This document shows, piece by piece, positions 1-6,884 of a stretch of DNA of 10,189 nucleotides; the stretch's first letter is position 1; each line of letters opens with the position of its first letter. The DNA is from Leptolyngbya sp. SIO4C1. Its GTDB lineage: Bacteria; Cyanobacteriota; Cyanobacteriia; Phormidesmidales; Phormidesmidaceae. The translations under genes were made by a program, and so were the position numbers. The stretch is taken from NCBI GenBank assembly GCA_010671975.1, contig JAAHIA010000151.1, forward strand, positions 1-10,189, given 5' to 3'. The notes beneath the pieces are model-generated. The model did no database searches. It saw only the letters and a list, made by a program, of their open reading frames with translations, and was not told the origin of the DNA.

Positions 1-1
1 G

Positions 2-2053
2 ACCACGGCCTGCCAGGCGCTGGATTCAACGCTGGTGCTTTCTAGCGATCGGCTGCGGCAGCAGCTGTTTGGTACGGCGCAGACGGTCGTGGATGGGCGG
101 GTGGCGGAGCGGCCGCTGGCGGTGGACGATCGGCTGATTTTTGAGATGCTAGAGAAGACGGTGCGATCGCGGCTGCAGGCGGGGCTGACAACGCTGGTGG
201 ATGCAACGCTGATCAGCGATAAGGAGCGTCGACCGTTTGCTGAGATTGCCGAGGCGCTAGGCGTGCCGGTGCAGGTGCTGATTTTTGATCTGCCGGAGGC
301 GCAGCTGCTGCGGCAAAATCGGGCGCGGCGCTGTCCGGTGCCAGAAGCGGTGGTGAAGCGGTTTGGGCAGCGGCTAGAGCGGCGATCGCGCTGGCCCTAT
401 CAGGTGGTGCAGCCGGGGGTGCAGCTGCAGCTGGAGATACCGACCATTCCAGCAGAGACTGAGCTGGATGCGATTGGCGATGTGCATGGCCTGGCCGACA
501 CGCTGCTGGCGCTGCTGGCGCTGCTGGGCTACGACGCAGAATTTAACCATCCGCAGGGGCGGCGGCTGTGCTTTTTAGGCGATTTGGTGGATCGGGGGCC
601 GCAGTCGCTGCGGGTGCTGCAGCTGGTAATGGCGGCGGTTGCCAAGGGCCACTACTGCGTGCTGGGCAACCACGACAACAATCTGGCCCGAGGGCTGCGC
701 GGTGAGACCATTCGCTCGAAGTCAACCCGTGAGACGCTGCATATTTTACTGCAGCAGGATGAGGCGGTGCAGGCGGCGGTGCGAGACTTTTTGCGATCGC
801 TTCCTTCTTTCTATCGCTATCGCGACTATGTGCTGTGCCACGGCGATATTGAGTGGTTTGACCCGATACAGCAGCCGGCCAAAGAGCGGGTCTATGGGCG
901 CTGTCGGCTAGGCGAAGGTCACGATACGGACGCGCTGTTTCGGCAGACCAGCCAGCTGCGGCTGGTGCGAGGGCACATCCCGCTTACGTCTGAGGGCGAG
1001 CGGGTCTATTCGCTAGAGGCTGGGGCCGGGTTTGGTGGACCGATGGTGGCGCTGCGGCTGCCAGAGCAGACCCGGGTTGAGCAGCCCTGCGACTTCGACT
1101 ACCATCAGCAGCCGGCTCGCTTTGCGCAGCAGATGGAGCCGCTGGTGGCAAAAAAGCTGGTCAAGCAGGTGACGCAGGGGCCGCTGACGCTCTATAAATA
1201 CACCTCCAAAGCGTTCTTTAGCCCCACGGCCTGGGTCGAACATCCAGAGCTGAAGCAGGCGCGCGGCGTGGTCACCGGGCTGCACCGCCAGCCGGTGAGT
1301 ATGCCTTTCCCCCGTACGTTTAACTATCTAGAGCAGGGCACGGCGCTGCCAAACGAGACAGAGATCACCGCCGTTGAGAAGCTAAACGGTTTTTTGGTGA
1401 CGACGTTTCTGCATCCCTACCAGCGCGATACGCTGGTGCCGACCTGCTCCGGCTCGTTTGAGGGCGACTTCGTTCAGCTGGCGAGAGGTCTGCTCTATCA
1501 CCAGGGGCTCTACGGGCGCGTGCTGGGCTGGCTGCGATCGCATCCCGAGGTGACGCTGCTGTGGGAGGCCATTCACCCCGACGATCCGCACATTGTTCGC
1601 TATGCGCCTGAGCAGCAGGGGCTCTATTTAATTGGGGCAGGCGTGCTAGGCGGCAACTTTTATCTAGAAGCTGACCTAGATCAGCTCGCCCAGGTGCTCG
1701 CCGTACCGCGCCCGGCCTGGTTTGACGGTCGGTTTGCCGATGCGATCGCGGCGGTGCGTCAGGCTGAGCACGAAGGCTTTGTGATTCGGCATCGGCCAGA
1801 CGGTCGCTTTGCGCTGAAGCTCAAGAGCCCCTACTATCTGCGCACCAAGTTTTTAGCGCGGCTCAGCCCGAAGCGCTGCCGGCTGATGTATCAGAACTCG
1901 CAGCGCTTCAAGCAAGACCTGGATGAAGCGCTTTGGCCGCTGGTTGACTGGGTGACGCAGCAGGTGCCGCAGGCCGACTGGCTGGCCTGGTCAGACGTTG
2001 AGCGGCGCGACTTTATTCAAGCGCGGATGGAGACTATTTACTTTCCTACCTGA
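2..2053 (+). CDS. RNA end-repair enzyme: polynucleotide kinase / metallophosphatase / T4 Rnl1-like RNA ligase (5'-truncated by window)
   Basis: Predicted to heal and seal broken RNA in the cytoplasm: 5'-OH phosphorylation, removal of 3' or 2',3'-cyclic phosphate, then ATP-dependent ligation. The frame is open to the window edge, so the GTG at 35 is not the start; residues are counted from it. Kinase, about 1-130: SSDRLRQQLFG, DATLISDKERRPF and a lid-like RQNRARR; the P-loop should lie just upstream. Phosphatase, about 144-340: GDVHG 148, GDLVDRG 182, GNHD 211, CHGD 268, RGHIPL 312, the PP1-like metal-binding set. Ligase, about 365-672: TLYKYTSKAFF and FPRTFNYLE as in T4 Rnl1-type ligases, motif I K449-L-N-G, LLWEAI 508, EGFVI 580 and KLK 595. 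Domain order matches bacterial Pnkp. Motif I carries Asn where KxDG is usual. No Hen1 methyltransferase is visible. Domain assignment is firm; the RNA substrate is inferred. Confidence 0.9.
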   Translation, partial: TTACQALDSTLVLSSDRLRQQLFGTAQTVVDGRVAERPLAVDDRLIFEMLEKTVRSRLQAGLTTLVDATLISDKERRPFAEIAEALGVPVQVLIFDLPEAQLLRQNRARRCPVPEAVVKRFGQRLERRSRWPYQVVQPGVQLQLEIPTIPAETELDAIGDVHGLADTLLALLALLGYDAEFNHPQGRRLCFLGDLVDRGPQSLRVLQLVMAAVAKGHYCVLGNHDNNLARGLRGETIRSKSTRETLHILLQQDEAVQAAVRDFLRSLPSFYRYRDYVLCHGDIEWFDPIQQPAKERVYGRCRLGEGHDTDALFRQTSQLRLVRGHIPLTSEGERVYSLEAGAGFGGPMVALRLPEQTRVEQPCDFDYHQQPARFAQQMEPLVAKKLVKQVTQGPLTLYKYTSKAFFSPTAWVEHPELKQARGVVTGLHRQPVSMPFPRTFNYLEQGTALPNETEITAVEKLNGFLVTTFLHPYQRDTLVPTCSGSFEGDFVQLARGLLYHQGLYGRVLGWLRSHPEVTLLWEAIHPDDPHIVRYAPEQQGLYLIGAGVLGGNFYLEADLDQLAQVLAVPRPAWFDGRFADAIAAVRQAEHEGFVIRHRPDGRFALKLKSPYYLRTKFLARLSPKRCRLMYQNSQRFKQDLDEALWPLVDWVTQQVPQADWLAWSDVERRDFIQARMETIYFPT

Positions 2054-2079
2054 GCCCTACCTGAGCCTTACCTGAGCGG
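2047..2079 (+). repeat. Three tandem copies of an 11-bp unit over the stop codon
   Basis: TACCTGAGCCC, TACCTGAGCCT and TACCTGAGCGG start at 2047, 2058 and 2069. The first TGA (2051) ends the RNA-repair gene. Because 11 is not a multiple of 3, the TGAs at 2051, 2062 and 2073 lie in three different frames. Seen directly; replication slippage is the likely origin. Confidence 0.8.
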
Positions 2080-2222
2080 ATAGCGTATCGAGAAACATGG
2101 CCCGGCTCATGCGTGCCAATTCATCCCTCGCCTAGGCGGTCAAATCTCTCTATTGAATGAGGAAGGCGGCCCAACCGGCTAACCACAATTGAGTCATCTG
2201 CAATTCTTTTCAGGCTCACGTC

Positions 2223-3155
2223 ATGGCACTCTTCAAAATCGACGATCGCTACCCCAGCTACAAAGACCGCTACTTTGATGGTCAAGATCTCAAAGGGGTA
2301 GATGTGTACACTCGCGCCGGTGATGACAAACTGGGCAGCGTACACGACATTCTCGTGGATGAAGTTGGCAGAATGCGCTATCTGGTAATCGATACCGGAT
2401 TTTGGGTGTTTGGCAAGAAGGTGCTGCTGCCGGTGGCGCGCTGCGTTGACGATCCGCAGCGCGATCGCATCTACGTCAGCGGGCTCACCAAGTCTCAGGT
2501 TGAGAACCTGCCGGAGTACAGCGACGATATAGTGGTTGACTACGACTATGAAGAGCGGGTGCGAGCCATCTACCGCACGCCCAGTGCTGATATGTCAGCG
2601 CCGGTCGAAATGTCAGCGCCGGTCGAAGGGGCAGGCATCAAGGGCTACGCTGCCGCCGTACCGCCGGTGGCAGCCCCAGTCGCCGAGCCGGTAGAGCCGG
2701 TAGAGCCAGCCCCAAGCGCCTACGACCAGTCGCCCGACCTCTATGCCATGAACGATGAAAACCATCGGCGACTGCGCCTGTACGAAGAGCGTCTAGTGGC
2801 TGACAAGCAGCGCCAGAAGACCGGTGAAGTGATTGTCAGCAAGCGGATAGAAACCGAGCAGGCAGAAGCTGCTGTGCCGGTGAAGAAAGAGAAAGTGGTG
2901 ATTGAGGTAGAGTCTGTTGTTGGGCAAACTCGGGTGAATACGCCAGACGGCAGCTTCCAAAATCAAGAGGTTGCCCATATGGACGTCTATGAGGAGCAGG
3001 CCGACATTCATAAAGAAGCAGCCGTTCGCCAAGCGGTCAACATTCGCAAAGAAGTTGAGGAAGATGTGGTCACCGTCCGCGAGACGCTGCGCCGCGAAGC
3101 GCTAGACGTGCAGCAGGAAGGCTCGCCCGACGTGATTGATCGCCGGCAGTCGTAA
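2223..3155 (+). CDS. PRC-barrel and DUF2382 domain protein (AvaK/YsnF-like)
   Basis: A 310-residue soluble protein with no signal peptide or membrane segment. Residues 1-95 form a PRC-barrel: DDKLGSVHDILVDEVGRMRY, then the VIDTGFWVFGKKVLLPV strand region. Residues 115-170 are a low-complexity linker with MSAPVE twice in tandem (124-135) and AEPVEPVEPAP. Residues 183-298 match DUF2382: LRLYEERLVADKQ, GEVIVSKRIETEQ, VPVKKEKVVIEV and a charged helical tail. This pair of domains is common in cyanobacteria and includes the Anabaena akinete protein AvaK. The family is tied to stress or resting-cell states, but its biochemistry is unknown. The ATG at 2223 has only a weak Shine-Dalgarno (AGG at 2212). 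The gene lies 169 bp from its upstream neighbour and runs into a terminator, so it is probably monocistronic. Confidence 0.9.
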   Translation: MALFKIDDRYPSYKDRYFDGQDLKGVDVYTRAGDDKLGSVHDILVDEVGRMRYLVIDTGFWVFGKKVLLPVARCVDDPQRDRIYVSGLTKSQVENLPEYSDDIVVDYDYEERVRAIYRTPSADMSAPVEMSAPVEGAGIKGYAAAVPPVAAPVAEPVEPVEPAPSAYDQSPDLYAMNDENHRRLRLYEERLVADKQRQKTGEVIVSKRIETEQAEAAVPVKKEKVVIEVESVVGQTRVNTPDGSFQNQEVAHMDVYEEQADIHKEAAVRQAVNIRKEVEEDVVTVRETLRREALDVQQEGSPDVIDRRQS

Positions 3156-3165
3156 CCGCTTAGTC

Positions 3166-3247
3166 TCACGTTTACTTAAGAGAGACGCAGAGATTGCTTG
3201 CAGATCAAGCCTCTGCGCCTCTCTGTTGTTTTTACTTACAAACGTGA
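3166..3247 (+). terminator. Rho-independent terminator with nested inverted repeats
   Basis: Main stem: 3179-3192 pairs with 3211-3224 (13 of 14 positions, one A-C mismatch). A small inner hairpin GCTTG/CAAGC (3196-3200, 3206-3210) lies in the loop. TTTTT at 3229-3233 follows, which fits termination of the PRC-barrel gene. Outer arms TCACGTTT (3166-3173) and AAACGTGA (3240-3247) are also perfectly complementary, and TTTACTTA is repeated directly at 3171 and 3231. The element sits between convergent genes and may also stop the minus-strand EF-hand gene, although no good T-run follows on that strand. Confidence 0.75.
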
Positions 3248-3263
3248 CGGTCTGACGCTGAGC

Positions 3264-3443
3264 TTATTTCTTGTTGCGCTGGTTGCGGTTGTAACGAATG
3301 AGCTCATGGAGCGTCACGCTGCCATCTTCATTAAGATCGGCTCGGCTGTCGCCAAAGCCAACCTGCTGAGCGCTAGCCACGGCTGGTAGCAGGCCCAGCG
3401 ATAGCAGGATTGGCAGTGTTAATAAAAGTAAAAAGCGTTTCAT
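3264..3443 (-). CDS. Small exported single EF-hand protein (59 aa)
   Basis: This short gene reads MKRFLLLLTLPILL, then a hydrophobic stretch ending in the signal peptidase I type site A23-S24-A25 before QQ. The mature peptide is about 34 residues. It holds one canonical 12-residue EF-hand loop at 36-47, DLNEDGSVTLHE, with Asp1, Asn3, Asp5, Gly6, Thr9 and Glu12 all as expected for calcium binding. A helix LIRYNRNQR and the end RNKK follow. A Shine-Dalgarno GAGGG lies about 7 bases before the ATG, and a promoter is proposed at 3518-3548. A single hand would normally pair with a partner or dimerise. Its role is unknown; periplasmic calcium binding is the inference. The signal peptide, RBS and intact loop together make this a real gene rather than a chance frame. 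Confidence 0.85.
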   Translation of the reverse strand: MKRFLLLLTLPILLSLGLLPAVASAQQVGFGDSRADLNEDGSVTLHELIRYNRNQRNKK

Positions 3444-3517
3444 TGTGAACCCTCAATTCGGCTGCGGCCTTAGCCGTTAGGCTGATTTACCCTTGGCTAA
3501 TTGCCGCTGATGACTCA

Positions 3518-3548
3518 ATCATAGAAAGCCTGCCTTAAATGCTGCCAA
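3518..3548 (-). promoter_or_regulatory. Candidate sigma70-type promoter of the EF-hand gene
   Basis: Read on the minus strand: TTGGCA (3548-3543, five of six to the -35 consensus), a 19-base spacer, then TATGAT (3523-3518, five of six to -10). The start of transcription would fall near 3511, giving an untranslated leader of about 67 bases. The spacer is long, which lowers confidence. Confidence 0.45.
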
Positions 3549-3561
3549 TGCTGCGCTAAGT

Positions 3562-3585
3562 AAAAGCTGAGAGCGCCCTGAGCTT
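3562..3585 (-). terminator. Candidate terminator of the minus-strand propeller-like gene
   Basis: On the minus strand AAGCT (3585-3581) pairs with AGCTT (3568-3564). Further A-T and G-C pairs follow inside after one C-C mismatch, and the stem runs into TTTTA. It lies 28 bases past the stop at 3613 and just before the next promoter's -35. The stem is short and imperfect. Confidence 0.4.
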
Positions 3586-3612
3586 GCCCATAGCTTACCT
3601 GCGGCGCTGCAG

Positions 3613-4461
3613 CTACCAGCGCTGTGCCCAGTCGGGGGCTGGCGAGGGGGCTGGCGCTAGCGCAGAGAGATCGGTTTCAAAACTGATTCTGGCACGGCTT
3701 GCGGCACCGCTGGCCTCTAGCTGCCGAATTTGCAGCTTACCGCAGCGAGTCGCTGCTAGCAGCCGACCGGTAGCGTCCCAATCGGCCCACTGAAGGTCGT
3801 CTAAAATCTCTAGATTGCCGTCTGAGATCAGCGAATAGCAGCAGCGCAGACCGTCAACGGCTTGCTCAACACCGAATTCACCGCCGGCGTGACCAACGCT
3901 CTCTAGGCAAAGTAGCCGCTTGCCGCCCGGCTGACGCTTTTGCAGTCGGGCATTGCGCCGCTCATCCCAGACATCTTGAGGATGGCGCGGTGGTGAGTCG
4001 GGTGCTTCTACCCAGCCGCGCCGCCGCTCGTTAGCGAACTGAACGACCGGTATAGGGCAAAGGCTATAGGCAATCGGCAGTGCGATCGCCCGAGCTTTAT
4101 CGCTCTCTGTAAAAGCAGCGCTGTCTGCAAAATAATAGCCGCGCGTCCAGGTGCCGCAGGTACCAAATGCCTGTAGCGCCGTCAGCCAGGGCAGTTTTGA
4201 AACCGCTACGTAGGTCTCACCGTGTGGCCAGGTAGCGGTCGGCTTGTGCGCAAAGTAGCACAGCCACTGTCCGTCAGGAGAGAGATCGCTGCGACGCGGA
4301 AAGAGACGGCCGCGCAGCCAGGCCCCCGGCTCGTAGCGAGCAGGTTCAAGCAGCCAGCGCCCTAGGTGCGACCACCGCGTCGGCCCTCGCCGAAAGACGG
4401 CCACAACTGGCGCAGCGACGGCTGGAAGGCAATAGATTCGCGGCGCTACCTGCACTGTCAT
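3613..4461 (-). CDS. Hypothetical protein with beta-propeller-like (TolB/WD40-like) blades
   Basis: A 282-residue, Trp- and Arg-rich protein with no named family that I can assign. Two segments look like propeller blades: SDLSPDGQWLCYFA at 58-71, and the stretch at 223-243 containing LQWADWDATGRLLA and a following CGKLQIRQL strand. A third conserved-looking stretch, PWLTALQAFGTCGTW at 91-105, is like segments in widespread bacterial hypothetical proteins that share the SPDG and DWD-xxGRL signatures; this is from memory, not a search. There is no signal peptide or membrane helix. I chose the ATG at 4461. An upstream TTG at 4485 would add eight residues, but neither start has a clear Shine-Dalgarno. 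The gene is divergent from the DUF362 gene, with about 140 bp shared between them. The real gene is secure, the fold is an inference, and the function is unknown. Confidence 0.75.
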   Translation of the reverse strand: MTVQVAPRIYCLPAVAAPVVAVFRRGPTRWSHLGRWLLEPARYEPGAWLRGRLFPRRSDLSPDGQWLCYFAHKPTATWPHGETYVAVSKLPWLTALQAFGTCGTWTRGYYFADSAAFTESDKARAIALPIAYSLCPIPVVQFANERRRGWVEAPDSPPRHPQDVWDERRNARLQKRQPGGKRLLCLESVGHAGGEFGVEQAVDGLRCCYSLISDGNLEILDDLQWADWDATGRLLAATRCGKLQIRQLEASGAASRARISFETDLSALAPAPSPAPDWAQRW

Positions 4462-4599
4462 GTTGGGTGATACTAACAGCGTCAATCAGCCTTATCCTAA
4501 TCCAGGTTTAGCCAGAACAGCGTTCAGGCAATTCTCATCTCCGCTCGCCACAATAAGCAAATGATTGCTGCTGACTCCTGTTCTTCCACCTTATTTGCA

Positions 4600-5616
4600 A
4601 TGTCTGATTTTCTGTCTCAACCTTCTCGTCGTCAGCTGCTGAGGCGGCTGGGTCTGCTGGGAGGCGCAGCGCTGCTGCCCTCCGCTTTGAGTGCACTGGC
4701 TCAGCCTGCCGGCGTTAATCCGCACCGCGTTGTGCTGGTGAAGACAAGCGATCGCGCGGCCGGGGTACGGCGTGCAATTGAGCTGCTGCAGCCGCCTAGC
4801 TTTCAAGGCAAGCGCGTGTTTATTAAGCCCAACTACAATACCGGCGATCCGGCGCCGGCGGCTACCGATCCAGCTGTATTAGAAACGCTGGCGCAAGAAA
4901 TTCAGGCGGCCGGCGCTAGCCAGATTACGGTGGGCGATCGCTCCGGCATGGCCGAGACGCGCAGCGCTATGCAGCAAATGCAGGTGTTCGCTCTGGCCGA
5001 GCGCTACGGCTTTACGCCGCTGGTATTTGATGAGCTGGGTCGCGACGGCTGGCAGTATTTTTCAGGAGAAGGCACCGGCTGGTCGCGCGGCTTTGCGATT
5101 GCCAAACCGGTCCTAGCGGCAGATGCCGTGGTTAACGCCTGCTGTCTGAAGACGCATCGCTTTGGCGGCCACTTTACCCTGTCGCTGAAAAATACGATTG
5201 GCATGGTGGCACGCCGGGTACCCGGCGACGGACATGACTACATGCGCGAGCTGCATCGCTCGTCGCAGCAGCGGCTGATGATTGCCGAGGTTAACCGCGC
5301 CTATCGACCGGCGCTAAATCTGATTGACGGCGTCGAAGCCTTTGTGGGCGGCGGCCCGGAGCAAGGTCAGCGGGTGAGGGCCGGCGTCATACTGGCTAGC
5401 ACCGATCGGATTGCCATCGACGCAGTCGGGATTGCCATTTTACGGATGCTAGGGACAACTCGCGAAGTCTCTAGCGGCTCCATCTGGAGCCAGGCACAGA
5501 TTCGCCGCGCCGCCGATCTGGGGCTAGGGGCGGTTAGCGCCAATCAAATAGCGCTGGTTACGGGCGATCGCAGCAGTGCTCAGATGGTTGAACAGCTGCG
5601 GCCTTTTCTGAGCTAG
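4600..5616 (+). CDS. Tat-exported DUF362 domain protein
   Basis: A 338-residue protein that opens with a twin-arginine signal: PSRRQLLRRLGLLGGAALL (8-26), a hydrophobic stretch, and a likely cleavage after SALA (32-35) before QPAG. The rest is one DUF362 domain: VVLVKTSDRAAGVRRAI, the conserved IKPNYNTGDPAPAATDP (75-91), GDRSGM, then CCLKTHRFGGHFTLSLKNTI (181-200) and IDGVEAFVGGGPEQG (242-256). Some DUF362 proteins carry ferredoxin-type Cys clusters. This one has only the adjacent Cys pair at 181-182, so no Fe-S motif is seen. Its reaction is unknown, and it should act outside the cytoplasm. An in-frame ATG at 4561 would add 13 residues before the Tat region; I prefer 4600 because it gives a normal n-region. 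Neither start has a good RBS. No partner gene is adjacent. Confidence 0.88.
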   Translation: MSDFLSQPSRRQLLRRLGLLGGAALLPSALSALAQPAGVNPHRVVLVKTSDRAAGVRRAIELLQPPSFQGKRVFIKPNYNTGDPAPAATDPAVLETLAQEIQAAGASQITVGDRSGMAETRSAMQQMQVFALAERYGFTPLVFDELGRDGWQYFSGEGTGWSRGFAIAKPVLAADAVVNACCLKTHRFGGHFTLSLKNTIGMVARRVPGDGHDYMRELHRSSQQRLMIAEVNRAYRPALNLIDGVEAFVGGGPEQGQRVRAGVILASTDRIAIDAVGIAILRMLGTTREVSSGSIWSQAQIRRAADLGLGAVSANQIALVTGDRSSAQMVEQLRPFLS

Positions 5617-5762
5617 TCTGGTCTTATGCTCGCCCTGAGCGATATTCTCACGGCGCTGCAGACAGCTGAGTCGATTGCAGAAAACGGCAACCGCTTTGAC
5701 CAAAATCAGCGATAAGCTTGGAGGCAACCTGACAGCCTTAGACCGATTTGCGCCGATAGCGT

Positions 5763-5810
5763 ATAAATAGGTCTACGCCGGGGATCGCACTGGCCACGTG
5801 GGGTAGACCC
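5763..5810 (+). promoter_or_regulatory. Hairpin leader overlapping the ribosome site of the GTG-start gene
   Basis: GGTCTAC (5770-5776) is perfectly complementary to GTAGACC (5803-5809), which ends one base before the GTG start at 5811. The only Shine-Dalgarno candidate, GGGG at 5800-5803, is partly inside the 3' arm. The loop holds the palindrome CCACGTGG (5794-5801). TATAAA at 5763-5768 resembles a -10 box but has no good -35. The structure could control translation or bind a protein. The rest of 5617-5762 holds no gene I can support; a 29-codon frame at 5626-5715 lacks an RBS. Confidence 0.4.
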
Positions 5811-6503
5811 GTGAACTTACGACTGATTGAGGTATCTGTGTTAATTAGCGTTGGGTGGGCAGCTGCACTCTTTTTTGTGGTGCGACGATGGCTGCGACAG
5901 CGGCAGGCTTGGCAGTGGTGGCATCAGCAGCAGATGTTACAGCGACACTATCAGGCAGAATCAATCCGCGACGGATTGCTGCAGCAGACATTTGCGTTTC
6001 GCCGCTACTTAGAAGGAATGCCGCAGTCAGAGGCTGAGCCGGCGACGCGCTGGCTCGATCGGTTTCAAACCTATTATCAATCGCTAGAAGGGTTAAGCAA
6101 TCAGCTGTCGCCGCCGTTTGTGGCCGATAGCCTGCCGCTAGCGCTGCAGTTTGCCCTGAAAGACTGGCAGCGATCGCACCCGGCTCTGCAGCTACAGCTC
6201 GACCTGCCCACCGACTGGCCCAGCGGTTCGCCCAGTCAAAATCAGACTGTTTTGTCAGTAACGATGGCGCTTCTGCGCCTGCTGACCGCAGAGGCCACGC
6301 CGCAGCGGCTAACCCTTGCCCTGAGCCGTGAGGCCAGCCAGCATCGGCTTATCTTTGAGCTAGCCGAGACGGCAGCAGCAGACGCTAGCGCGGCGCGCAT
6401 CAGACACCTGAAGGAAATTTTTCGCAGCTTAGCAGCGGGTCAGTTAGACGTTAGCCGTCAGGGCGCGACGCAGGTAGGCCGGCTCTGCTGGCGCGATGAG
6501 TGA
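5811..6503 (+). CDS. Membrane-anchored degenerate histidine-kinase-like protein
   Basis: 230 residues, GTG start. Residues 9-24 are one membrane helix (VSVLISVGWAAALFFVV region) followed by an Arg-rich cytoplasmic stretch. The helix at about 46-70, AESIRDGLLQQTFAFRRYLE, matches the HisKA_3 dimerisation helix of NarX/LiaS-type kinases (usual core LHDGLLQ), but Arg53 stands where the phospho-acceptor His should be. LSPPFVADSLPLALQFALKDW (99-119) matches the linker before the ATPase domain. The C-terminal part keeps the outline of that domain (IRHLKEIFRSLAAGQLDVS, then GATQVGRLCW), but the N-box Asn and the Asp/Gly residues of the G boxes are absent. It is therefore unlikely to autophosphorylate. 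Possible roles are a decoy dimer partner or scaffold. Family likeness is my reading of motifs; loss of the catalytic residues is visible directly. Confidence 0.7.
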   Translation: MNLRLIEVSVLISVGWAAALFFVVRRWLRQRQAWQWWHQQQMLQRHYQAESIRDGLLQQTFAFRRYLEGMPQSEAEPATRWLDRFQTYYQSLEGLSNQLSPPFVADSLPLALQFALKDWQRSHPALQLQLDLPTDWPSGSPSQNQTVLSVTMALLRLLTAEATPQRLTLALSREASQHRLIFELAETAAADASAARIRHLKEIFRSLAAGQLDVSRQGATQVGRLCWRDE

Positions 6504-6641
6504 TTGTGCGGGCGCAGCGCGACCCTTTGCATTTTTAGGCAAGCTGGCTGTCGGTTAGGGGTACCCAAGCCGGCCGCTTTTATCGATGTTTGGCTGAAGC
6601 GACTTCTGTAACGTGAAGTCATCGACCAGCGGAAGCCGACT

Positions 6642-6863
6642 ATGCAATTCGACAGCATCATCAATCTATTGCAAAAGGGACTGCTCCTATTCGTCAGCTT
6701 TGCCGACGATCTGTTGCTTGTTTTTCTATCGCGCCTCGGCCTGAGCTGGCCCTGGCTGCAGTGGCTCAGTACGCTGCTGCTGCTGGCAACCCTTGTCTAT
6801 TGGAGCATTCGGCTGCTGCTATACCTGCGACGGCTGAGAGCGTCTACACCCGAAATTCACTAG
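6642..6863 (+). CDS. Small hypothetical membrane protein (two hydrophobic helices)
   Basis: 73 residues of unknown function. The first hydrophobic segment, about 6-31, is broken by Lys12 and Asp22-Asp23 (LLLFVSFADDLLLVFLSRLG) and may be amphipathic or re-entrant. The second, about 38-60, is a clear helix (WLSTLLLLATLVYWSIRLLL) followed by a basic YLRRLRAS tail, which suggests a cytoplasmic C-terminus. A Shine-Dalgarno GGAAG lies seven bases before the ATG. The gene follows the histidine-kinase-like gene in the same direction after a 138-bp gap with no terminator that I can see, so co-transcription is possible. I know no family to assign. Confidence 0.65.
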   Translation: MQFDSIINLLQKGLLLFVSFADDLLLVFLSRLGLSWPWLQWLSTLLLLATLVYWSIRLLLYLRRLRASTPEIH

Positions 6864-6884
6864 GGCTTCCGTAGGCGAGCAGCC

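Larger units (their letters stand above)
163..6177. repeat. Eleven dispersed HIP1 octamers (GCGATCGC)
   Basis: Perfect palindromic copies start at 163, 382, 793, 1534, 1742, 2461, 4082, 4748, 4934, 5564 and 6170, all inside genes. HIP1 is heavily over-represented in many cyanobacteria, so this points to the host lineage. None occurs from 6178 to the end. Confidence 0.9.

Noticed and set aside
639..911. 90-codon frame inside the RNA-repair gene
   Set aside because: It lies wholly within a gene with clear catalytic motifs in another frame, and its own product has no sensible features.
3198..3389. 63-codon plus-strand frame
   Set aside because: It runs antisense to the EF-hand gene and through the terminator; the minus-strand reading has a signal peptide, RBS and motif.
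5626..5715. 29-codon frame after the DUF362 gene (MLALSDILTALQ...)
   Set aside because: No RBS and too short to support without conservation data.
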